Positions 1 to 6,065 of a DNA stretch of 6,914 bases are shown here, one piece after another (the first letter of the stretch is position 1; every line of letters starts with the position of its first letter). Source of the stretch: Alphaproteobacteria bacterium (lineage in GTDB: Bacteria > Pseudomonadota > Alphaproteobacteria > Micropepsales > Micropepsaceae). The position numbers and the translations under genes are program-made. The notes below the pieces were generated by a model. The model was given only the letters and a program-made list of their open reading frames with translations, had not been told where the DNA came from and did not search any database. Location: positions 1 to 6,914 of the forward strand of contig JAGWRJ010000801.1 of assembly GCA_028869725.1 (NCBI GenBank), written 5' to 3'.

Positions 1-321
1 CAGAGGGATACCATGAACCAGTCGATCAGCTTTGCGCATACCGCGCTCCACGAATTGACAAAGGCGACCGATATTCTCTCCCCGGATCCGGAGCGTTCTG
101 CCAATTTTGTGGTTTTGCGCTCTCCGGTTGTTCCCTCGGTGCTGATCGAAATGGGATATCTCTCCAATGCGCACGATTGCCACCAAATGGCCACTTCGGT
201 CTGGCGTAATCGTGTGGCAGAGGCTATTGCCGACGCGGTGGACCGCCACTTCGCCCCGCTTGCGGGCAATACGCCTGTGGCAGCGCGCGGCCGTGTCAGG
301 ACGCGGCGACCGGTGGAGTAG
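1..321 (+). CDS. amiC: N-acetylmuramoyl-L-alanine amidase, C-terminal part (5' end outside window)
   Basis: The frame is open from the first base and ends at TAG 319-321, giving 106 visible residues of a longer protein. Members of the Amidase_3 family are periplasmic zinc enzymes that cut the bond between N-acetylmuramic acid and L-alanine of the peptide stem, mainly during cell separation. The visible part contains the family's late block: an Arg-Asp-Thr start, an Ala-Asn-Phe-Val-Val-Leu-Arg strand, then PVVPSVLIEMGYLSN, whose Glu (codon 148-150) matches the conserved catalytic glutamate. A helix ending in AVDRHFAPL follows, and a short basic tail closes the protein. The zinc-binding histidines and any AMIN domain lie upstream and cannot be checked. 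An internal ATG at 13-15 is not the start, because homology continues through it. mrcA follows 58 bases downstream on the same strand, an arrangement common in alphaproteobacteria. The family call is firm; the symbol amiC is by analogy. Confidence 0.87.
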   Translation, partial: QRDTMNQSISFAHTALHELTKATDILSPDPERSANFVVLRSPVVPSVLIEMGYLSNAHDCHQMATSVWRNRVAEAIADAVDRHFAPLAGNTPVAARGRVRTRRPVE

Positions 322-379
322 GCAAGACCGTGGCGGCGCAATTGGGTGCTCCGACGGGTACCGACAGTAAGGGTTAGGT

Positions 380-2776
380 ATGGCGCGTAAAATCTGGGTG
401 ACACTTGGCGTGGCGGCGGGTTCGCTTCTGGTTGCCAGCTTTGTCGTGCTTGGTATTTATGTCTATCTGGTGACGCGTGATCTGCCCAGCATCCAGTCGC
501 TGAAGAACTATAATCCTCCTGTGACAACGCGGGTCTATGCCTCGAACGGAACGGTGATCGGCGAGTACGCCCGTCAGCGACGCATTTTCGTGCCCATCTC
601 CTTCGTGCCGCGCCGGGTTATCGATGCCTTCATTTCCGCAGAAGACAAGAACTTCTTCACTCATCCTGGCATTGATCTGGGCGGCATTCTGCGCGCAAGC
701 ATCAAGGATGTCGGACTTGTGCTGGAGGGGCGCCGGCCACAGGGAGCGTCGACGATCACCCAGCAGGTCGCGCGCAACTTTCTCCTCAATGACAAGCTGA
801 AGCTGAGCAGGAAGATCCGCGAGGCCATACTCGCCATCCGCATTGACGCCACCTATTCGAAGGACAAGATCCTCGAGCTCTATCTCAACGAGATTTTCCT
901 TGGTGAAAACTCCTATGGCGTGGCCGCGGCCTCGCTCAACTACTTCGGCAAATCGCTCGACCAGCTGTCGATTGCCGACTGTGCCTTTCTGGCGTCGCTG
1001 CCGCGCTCACCCACCCATTATGATCCCCGCTTTCACCATGCCGCGGCGCTGGCACGACGCAACTGGGTGATCGGGCAGATGCAGGCCAATGGCTACATCA
1101 CGGCCGCCCAGGCCCGGCAGGCCATTGCCCAGCCGCTGATCACCCAGACCCGGGCGCTGGGTGCTCAAACCGAGGATGCGCAGTATTTCGTCGAGGAAGT
1201 ACGTCGGCGTTTGTTCGCCAAATATGGCGCGCACGGGCTATATGATGCCGGATTGCAGGTGCGCTCGACGCTCGATACCCGTCTGCAGAACTATGCCGTC
1301 AATGCCCTGCGCACGGGATTGGTGCGATATGACCGCCGCCACGGCTGGCGTGGCGCCATCGGTCACGTCGATGTGCAGGGTAACTGGGCTGCTGCGCTTG
1401 AGCAGATGGGCAACCATTCGGGCATCGAAAGCTGGCAGGTTGCGACTGTGCTCGGATATGGCCGCAAGGGGGCGGTGCGAATCGGGCTCGATAACGGCAC
1501 GACCGGGACCATTCCGTTCGCCAAGCTCAAATGGGCGCGCAAGGAATACAAGAATGGCGGCGTAGGTCCCCGGCCGACCCGACCGCAGCAGGTGGTCAGG
1601 GTGGGCGATGTTATCTATGTCGAAGCAGATGATGCCTCCCGTTCGATTTATGGCCTGAGACAGGTCCCCGAAGTCAATGGTGCCATCGTCGTGATGGATC
1701 CCCATACCGGTCGGGTGCTGGCTATGTCGGGAGGCTTTTCATATGCCTCGAGCCAGTTCGATCGTGCCATGCAGGCCGAACGCCAGCCCGGTTCGTCGTT
1801 CAAGCCGTTCGTTTATGCGGCGGCACTCGAGAACGGCTATACGCCCGCCAGCGAAGTCCTCGACGGACCGGTGTCGTTTCCACAGGGGCCCGGTCTGCCG
1901 ATGTGGACGCCCAAGAATTACGAGCCTACTTTTCTTGGCATGACGACGTTGCGCCGCGGACTCGAACTGTCGCGCAATCTGCTGACCGTTCGTCTTGCCC
2001 ACGACGTGGGCATGGACAAGATCATTCCGGTCGCCGAGCGTTTCGGGGTCTATGACCATTTGCCCAACTATCTCTCCGATGTCCTCGGTGCGCAGGACAC
2101 GACGTTGATGCGCATGACCACGGGCTATTCCGAATTCGTCAATGGCGGCAAGAAAATCACCGCGACACTGATCGATCGTATTCAGGACCGTAATGGCGTG
2201 ACGATCTACCGTCATGACAACCGTCCCTGCCCGGGATGCAATGCGCCTTGGCACGGACAGTCTGAACCTCTGCTGCCGGACACCCGAACGCAGCTGATCG
2301 ATCCGCAGACGGCCTATCAGATCGTCTACATGCTTCAGGGGGTCGTCCAGCATGGCACCGGGATCGCCATCAGCGTTCTCAAATGGCCGCTCGCCGGCAA
2401 GACCGGTACCTCAAACGACGCGAAGGACACCTGGTTCATCGGCTTTTCGCCGGATCTTACCTGCGGCGTGTATGTAGGCTTCGATAATCCGCGGGGCCTT
2501 GGGCACAACGAGCAGGGCGCTACGGTGGCCGCGCCGATCTTTCGTGATTTCATGCGCGATGCACTGCAGGGCGTTCCGCCCACACCCTTTAGGGTGCCGC
2601 CGGGCATTGATTTTGAAACGGTCGATCACGATACCGGCAAGCCGGTGCCACCAGGAACGCCCGGCAGCATCCTTGAGGCATTCAAGGCTGGTACGGAGCC
2701 CAATCTGGCGGCAGTGGTTGGCCAGGCGAAAAAGCCGGCCGCGAAGGTCGGAAAGGGAACTGGCGGTCTTTACTGA
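380..2776 (+). CDS. mrcA: Penicillin-binding protein 1A (bifunctional transglycosylase/transpeptidase)
   Basis: This class A PBP of 798 residues, normal for the family, polymerises lipid II into glycan and cross-links the peptides; it is anchored in the inner membrane and acts in the periplasm. A short cytoplasmic start and one membrane helix (about 8-30) lead into a GT51 transglycosylase domain. There the motif E88-D-K-N-F-F-T-H-P-G supplies the catalytic glutamate, QGASTITQQ lies at 121-129, RKIRE at 144-148 and the ILELYLNEIFLG block at 164-175. An OB-like insert covers roughly 300-420. The transpeptidase domain has SSFK at 472-475 (nucleophile S472), SRN at 531-533 and KTGT at 674-677, so both active sites look intact. 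A Cys-Pro-Gly-Cys pair sits at 617-620, and the C-terminal tail is basic and rich in Gly and Pro. ATG 380 is preceded by a weak TAAGGG six bases away. Co-transcription with the amidase is likely, as I see no terminator between them. Confidence 0.96.
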   Translation: MARKIWVTLGVAAGSLLVASFVVLGIYVYLVTRDLPSIQSLKNYNPPVTTRVYASNGTVIGEYARQRRIFVPISFVPRRVIDAFISAEDKNFFTHPGIDLGGILRASIKDVGLVLEGRRPQGASTITQQVARNFLLNDKLKLSRKIREAILAIRIDATYSKDKILELYLNEIFLGENSYGVAAASLNYFGKSLDQLSIADCAFLASLPRSPTHYDPRFHHAAALARRNWVIGQMQANGYITAAQARQAIAQPLITQTRALGAQTEDAQYFVEEVRRRLFAKYGAHGLYDAGLQVRSTLDTRLQNYAVNALRTGLVRYDRRHGWRGAIGHVDVQGNWAAALEQMGNHSGIESWQVATVLGYGRKGAVRIGLDNGTTGTIPFAKLKWARKEYKNGGVGPRPTRPQQVVRVGDVIYVEADDASRSIYGLRQVPEVNGAIVVMDPHTGRVLAMSGGFSYASSQFDRAMQAERQPGSSFKPFVYAAALENGYTPASEVLDGPVSFPQGPGLPMWTPKNYEPTFLGMTTLRRGLELSRNLLTVRLAHDVGMDKIIPVAERFGVYDHLPNYLSDVLGAQDTTLMRMTTGYSEFVNGGKKITATLIDRIQDRNGVTIYRHDNRPCPGCNAPWHGQSEPLLPDTRTQLIDPQTAYQIVYMLQGVVQHGTGIAISVLKWPLAGKTGTSNDAKDTWFIGFSPDLTCGVYVGFDNPRGLGHNEQGATVAAPIFRDFMRDALQGVPPTPFRVPPGIDFETVDHDTGKPVPPGTPGSILEAFKAGTEPNLAAVVGQAKKPAAKVGKGTGGLY

Positions 2777-2839
2777 CGCCTGCATGAAGGCCGCTATGTT
2801 GCCTGATGACTGGAGGCGCAGTGGGGTATGACCTCCCAT

Positions 2840-2867
2840 TTGCGTTGAGGCGTGCTGCGGCTATCAT
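2840..2867 (+). promoter_or_regulatory. Candidate sigma-70 type promoter before the TonB-domain gene
   Basis: TTGCGT at 2840-2845 and TATCAT at 2862-2867 are separated by 16 bases, 31 bases before the start codon. The -10 matches five of six consensus bases, but the -35 only three. It lies in the 121-base gap after mrcA, which is long enough for a separate promoter. A perfect 10-bp palindrome (GCCTGCAGGC, 2871-2880) follows the -10 near the expected transcription start. This is inference from consensus matching alone. Confidence 0.27.
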
Positions 2868-2897
2868 CCCGCCTGCAGGCAAGAGGAGACGGGCCGG

Positions 2898-3293
2898 ATG
2901 TACGCGAAGAACAGAATTGCCATCGCTGCGGCACTTGTGGCGCTCGGCGCAATGTTCGGCGTACCGGCGCTCGCTGGCGCCAAGGCCACGCCGCCACACG
3001 TCGATGGTCAGTTGCCGACACGGGTCATCTATCCGAAGTCGGCTCAGATTGCAGGCGAGCAGGGTGCCGTCGAGCTGGCGCTGCTGATCGGCTCGAACGG
3101 TAGGCCACGGACGACGTTTCGCATCATTCGCTCATCGGGCCATGCCGATCTGGATACCGCGGCACTGCAGTCGGCGATGAACTGGCACTACGTGCCAGCA
3201 CGTGATTCTGCGGGCGACCCTACCTCCGGCTGGGTTTATCTGCGGATCAATTACAATCTGCCGGTTCATGAAAAAACTTCGGCGGCGCACTGA
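2898..3293 (+). CDS. Small exported protein consisting of a TonB C-terminal domain
   Basis: This 131-residue protein starts with a clear Sec signal peptide: basic MYAKNR, a hydrophobic core (about 7-20) and a likely signal peptidase I site after ALA (residue 26). Almost all the rest (about 38-127) resembles a TonB C-terminal domain: YPKSAQIAGEQGAVELALLI, a Gly-Arg-Pro turn, an Arg-Ile-Ile-Arg-Ser-Ser-Gly strand, the LDTAALQSAMNWHYVPA helix-strand block and a final strand with WVYLRINYNL. Genuine TonB has an N-terminal membrane anchor and a long Pro/Lys-rich spacer; both are missing, so it cannot couple to ExbBD in the usual way. A periplasmic role is inferred, and the partner is unknown. AGGAG at 2884-2888, nine bases before ATG 2898, supports the start. 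It lies between mrcA and prfB on the same strand. The fold call is good; the function is open. Confidence 0.82.
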   Translation: MYAKNRIAIAAALVALGAMFGVPALAGAKATPPHVDGQLPTRVIYPKSAQIAGEQGAVELALLIGSNGRPRTTFRIIRSSGHADLDTAALQSAMNWHYVPARDSAGDPTSGWVYLRINYNLPVHEKTSAAH

Positions 3294-3363
3294 TTGCAGG
3301 CGGCGTCGGGCTGCTCTACAACCTGCCGCTCCATGGACCACAGCCGGAGCCGACTGAAAGAAC

Positions 3364-4495
3364 ATGCGCGCCGAAACCGAGCGGACCATCGACGAAATCA
3401 AGCAGGCGCTGGTCCTGCTGAGGAGGCATCTTTGACTGGGATGCTGCACTACGACGTCTCGATGAACTGAACGCCAAAGCTGAAGACGCCAGTATCTGGA
3501 ACGATCCGGTTTCCGCGCAGAAGCTGATGCGTGAACGCCAGCATCTGGACGAGTCCATCGCGGGGGTCAAAGCCATCGAGCGCGAGCTTGCCGATAGCGA
3601 GGGACTGATAGAACTTGCGGAGGCCGAAGGCGACGATGCCATAGTGGCTGATGCCGAGCGCAGTTTGGACGCGTTGCATCAGCGCGCCGAAACGCTGCGT
3701 TTGGAGTCGATGCTGTCGGGCGAGGCCGACGCCAATGACAGCTATCTGGAAATTCATGCCGGTGCTGGCGGTACGGAAAGTCAGGATTGGGCGCAGATGC
3801 TGCTGCGCATGTACACGCGCTGGGCCGAGCGGCGTGGCTACAAGGTCGAGTATCTGGAAGAAAGTGCCGGCGAGGGTGCCGGAATCAAATCGGCGACGAT
3901 TCTCGTCAGGGGGCGTAATGCCTATGGCTGGCTGAAGACCGAGGCTGGCGTGCATCGCCTCGTGCGGATTTCACCGTTTGACGCCAACGCGCGGCGTCAT
4001 ACGAGCTTTACGTCGGTCACCGTCTATCCCGTCGTGGATGAGACAATCGAAATCGACATTCCAGAAAAGGATGTCCGTATCGATACCTATCGGGCATCCG
4101 GCGCGGGCGGCCAGCATGTCAACAAGACTGAAAGTGCTGTGCGCATTACCCATTTGCCCACTGGTATCGCCGTGCAATGCCAGACTGAAAAGTCACAGCA
4201 TCAGAACCGGGCGATCTGCTGGGAGATGCTGCGCTCCAGGCTGTATGAGCTGGAACTGGAAAGGCGTCAGGCTGAGACCGACGCCCACATGGGGGAGAAG
4301 ACGGATATAGGCTGGGGCCATCAGATCCGCTCCTACGTGCTGCAGCCTTATCAGCTGGTGAAGGATCTGCGCACCGGCGTCGAAATCCGAGAGCCGGACC
4401 GTGTACTGGACGGCGACATCGACAGCTTCATGGGGGCCGCGCTGGCGCAGGCGATCGGCGGCAGAAAGCCCGACGCAGTCAGCGACGTCGAGTAA
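3364..4495 (+). CDS. prfB: Peptide chain release factor 2, made by +1 programmed frameshift
   Basis: RF2 recognises UGA and UAA in the ribosomal A site and triggers hydrolysis of peptidyl-tRNA. The gene is in two frames. Frame one runs from ATG 3364 for 23 codons to TGA 3433-3435. After CTT (3430-3432) the ribosome skips one base and continues from GAC 3434 to TAA 4493-4495, giving 376 residues (E. coli RF2 has 365). ATG 3364 is the only possible start in its frame, because TGA 3355-3357 lies just upstream. The anticodon-like SPF tripeptide is at 203-205 (ISPFDANARRHTSF) and the catalytic GGQ at 248-250 (SGAGGQHVNK); the N-terminal helical domain precedes them. The residue equivalent to E. 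coli K-12 Thr246 is Ala244, the usual bacterial form. The recoding makes synthesis self-regulating: scarce RF2 favours the shift. A finder that ignores the shift would start the gene too late, at 3527. Confidence 0.96.
3421..3436 (+). promoter_or_regulatory. prfB: prfB +1 programmed frameshift site
   Basis: The order is AGGAGG (3421-3426), three bases CAT, CTT (3430-3432) and TGA C (3433-3436). This is the E. coli arrangement with the same three-base spacing, except that E. coli has AGGGGG TAT. The internal Shine-Dalgarno sequence is read as two Arg codons and pairs with 16S rRNA to pull the ribosome forward. CTT lets the Leu tRNA slip to TTT, and the poor stop context UGA-C slows termination. 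Protein similarity resumes exactly in the +1 frame (Asp-Trp-Asp). Confidence 0.96.
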
Positions 4496-4514
4496 GACGG
4501 AAGCATATCTGCAT

Positions 4515-5918
4515 TCAGCCCAGAATGTGGCGTCCCGCGGCGAGGAATCGACCTGGATTGACTACCCTGTTCCCAACCCAGATCTCGTAATGAACGTGGG
4601 GACCGGTGCTGCGCCCGGTCGAGCCAATCCGCCCGATCACCATGCCGCGCGTGACCTGTTCACCCACATGCACGAGCACCTTCGACATATGGCCGTAGCG
4701 GGTACGGATTCCGAAGCCATCATTGATCTCGACCATATTGCCGTAACCGCCGAAGGGACCGGCCCAGATCACCCTGCCCGAGGCGGTCGCATGAATGGGC
4801 GACCCCCACGGACCTGCGAAGTCAAGTCCCGGATGAAACGCCAAGCGTTGCGTAAAGGGGTCAATCCGCGGGCCGAAGCCGCTGCTCAGGTCGAAGCGTG
4901 GGCCGTGAACCGGTGTGGTCAGGGGTACGTGGCGGACTACCGCGTACAGATCGTCGAGCTCGCTCATGTGCGCCGCGGCATCGACATAGGACGTGGTAAA
5001 GCGGGTGTCGGAAATTCCTGCCATATGGACCGAGGACAGCGGAAATTCCGGACCGCCAATGCCGCGCGCGTCATGCTGCGCGATTACCTTGCCAGGGTTC
5101 AGGCCTACTGCCCGCAGGAGCCGGTCTACCTGGACAATCCTGCCCTTTATTCGCCGATTTGCTGCAACCAGCAGCGCCGCTTCGCGTGAATTGAGCGCGG
5201 CGACGCGTGCAGTCTGCGCTGCAAGGACCCGGAATGCGGGCAGCTTGCGTGCAGGATTTGCGGAACTTCCGGAGGAGGTAAAGACCGTGGACAGGACATG
5301 GCGTATCAGCCCGACCAGTCCACCCATCATGCTGCCGTCAACCGGTTTGGCAACGCGCGGTGCAGGCGGGGGCGGAAGGGGCAGGGCATCAAGCACCGAA
5401 CCGTCCGCGACCGGTGCAGGCGAGGGATGTTGCGTGGGGCTTGCCGAAGAGAAGGGGCTGTCAAAACTCCTTCGCGTTCCGGCTGGCAGCGATGGCGTGG
5501 GGGCCAGGCGCGCCAGGCCTTGGGTGACGGTCTCCTTGTTTTGGAGAAGGTGCACGATGGCGCGCTGCTTGGCTTCGACCTTGTTCGTGGTAGCGCGGAA
5601 GCGGTCTTCAGCGTCTACCAGAGCATCATTGACCTGGTCATAGGAAAGCTGCAGGTCGGCCAACTGGCTTTCGTAGAGAGAGCGCATCTGCGCATAGCGA
5701 TGATCTTTGGCCTCGATGATCCGGTCCTTGAAGATCACGTTGACGGAGGCAAAGGCGACCCAGCCGAGGAAAATGACGAGAAGCCCTACACTCGTAACCT
5801 GAAGCGTGGGTGAGAGTGTGAAGAACTGAACCCCGTCATTGCTGCGCAGATAGAGCTGGCGTTCAGGAAAAGTGGTGTGCAGCCAGGTCCAAGCTCGCTC
5901 AATGAGCCGTTTTGCCAT
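4515..5918 (-). CDS. Membrane-anchored M23 (LytM/peptidase_M23) metallopeptidase
   Basis: This 467-residue protein has a short cytoplasmic N terminus, one membrane helix (about 42-63), a charged coiled-coil-like stretch (66-137), a linker rich in Pro and Ser (139-193), a second helical stretch (about 225-270) and a C-terminal M23 domain (about 340-460). M23 enzymes are zinc endopeptidases that cut peptide cross-links in peptidoglycan. The ligands are visible: H362 and D366 in HPGLD and H443 in HVHYE, with catalytic-type H410 (RYGHMS) and H441. It is therefore likely active, unlike degenerate EnvC/NlpD-type activators. The location, inner membrane with the catalytic domain in the periplasm, is inferred. 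ATG 5918 has only a weak G-rich ribosome binding site. The gene converges on prfB with 19 bases between stop codons. Related genes in alphaproteobacteria often lie beside a bactofilin gene; here the upstream side is occupied by an IS. The physiological substrate cannot be read from the sequence. Confidence 0.92.
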   Translation of the reverse strand: MAKRLIERAWTWLHTTFPERQLYLRSNDGVQFFTLSPTLQVTSVGLLVIFLGWVAFASVNVIFKDRIIEAKDHRYAQMRSLYESQLADLQLSYDQVNDALVDAEDRFRATTNKVEAKQRAIVHLLQNKETVTQGLARLAPTPSLPAGTRRSFDSPFSSASPTQHPSPAPVADGSVLDALPLPPPPAPRVAKPVDGSMMGGLVGLIRHVLSTVFTSSGSSANPARKLPAFRVLAAQTARVAALNSREAALLVAANRRIKGRIVQVDRLLRAVGLNPGKVIAQHDARGIGGPEFPLSSVHMAGISDTRFTTSYVDAAAHMSELDDLYAVVRHVPLTTPVHGPRFDLSSGFGPRIDPFTQRLAFHPGLDFAGPWGSPIHATASGRVIWAGPFGGYGNMVEINDGFGIRTRYGHMSKVLVHVGEQVTRGMVIGRIGSTGRSTGPHVHYEIWVGNRVVNPGRFLAAGRHILG

Positions 5919-5980
5919 CCCGGAGCATCCCCAACTGCGCCGCTGGCGCGGCCCCTTTCCACAGGGTCATTTGAGCCAGA

Positions 5981-6009
5981 CTTATCTTGAAAATTCAAGA
6001 TCTTGCCAA
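5981..6009 (-). promoter_or_regulatory. Candidate promoter of the M23 peptidase gene
   Basis: Read on the - strand, TTGGCA (6009-6004, five of six bases of the -35 consensus) is followed after 17 bases by GATAAG (5986-5981, four of six of the -10). Transcription would start near 5974, leaving a leader of about 55 bases before ATG 5918. The stretch 5982-6016 is the most AT-rich of the gap and has a run of A (T on +, 6010-6016) just upstream of the -35, like an UP element. The palindrome at 5984-6001 fills the spacer and touches the -10. This is consensus matching only. Confidence 0.42.
5984..6001. repeat. Perfect inverted repeat, operator-like
   Basis: ATCTTGAA (5984-5991) and TTCAAGAT (5994-6001) are exact inverted 8-bp arms around AA. 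The right arm also forms a second palindrome, CAAGATCTTG (5996-6005), so the CTTG/CAAG half-site occurs three times in 19 bases. This symmetry suggests a dimeric regulator site over the M23 promoter. A two-base loop makes a stable RNA hairpin unlikely, and there is no GC-rich stem with a following T run on the coding strand that would make it a terminator. The repeat is seen directly; the role is inferred. Confidence 0.55.
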
Positions 6010-6042
6010 TTTTTTTGCAGATGAGGGCGCAAACCCGCTCTA

Positions 6043-6065
6043 GGTCACCGACTCATAAACCGCAT
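6043..6065. repeat. IS terminal inverted repeat, transposase-3' side
   Basis: It begins GGTCACCGACTCATAAA and matches the complement of 6888-6910 at 19 of 23 positions, with mismatches in two pairs. The transposase stop codon (TCA on +, 6045-6047) and its last codons are inside it, so coding and end-recognition constraints overlap. Confidence 0.9.

Noticed and set aside
1238..1705. 155-codon - strand frame in mrcA
   Set aside because: Antisense shadow of the OB-like region of PBP1A; no supporting start signal or family.
1739..2353. 204-codon - strand frame inside mrcA
   Set aside because: It lies wholly antisense to the strongly conserved transpeptidase domain, has an Arg/His/Ile-rich shadow composition and no ribosome binding site.
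2777..2897. Possible terminator after mrcA
   Set aside because: Only 4-bp stems of the GCCT/AGGC type are visible and no T run follows.
3268..3357. 29-codon + strand frame starting ATG AAA AAA and overlapping the end of the TonB-domain gene
   Set aside because: It reads as an Arg-rich shadow with no ribosome binding site; only the one-base-shifted reading looks protein-like, which is reported as a weak finding instead.
3527..4495. prfB starting at the internal ATG 3527
   Set aside because: RF2-like coding sequence continues upstream to GAC 3434 and joins the 23-codon leader through the frameshift site.
4401..5189. Long + strand open frame (262 codons) crossing the end of prfB and antisense to the M23 gene
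   Set aside because: It begins inside prfB in another frame, has no domain-like composition, and its length follows from the codon pattern of the opposite-strand gene.
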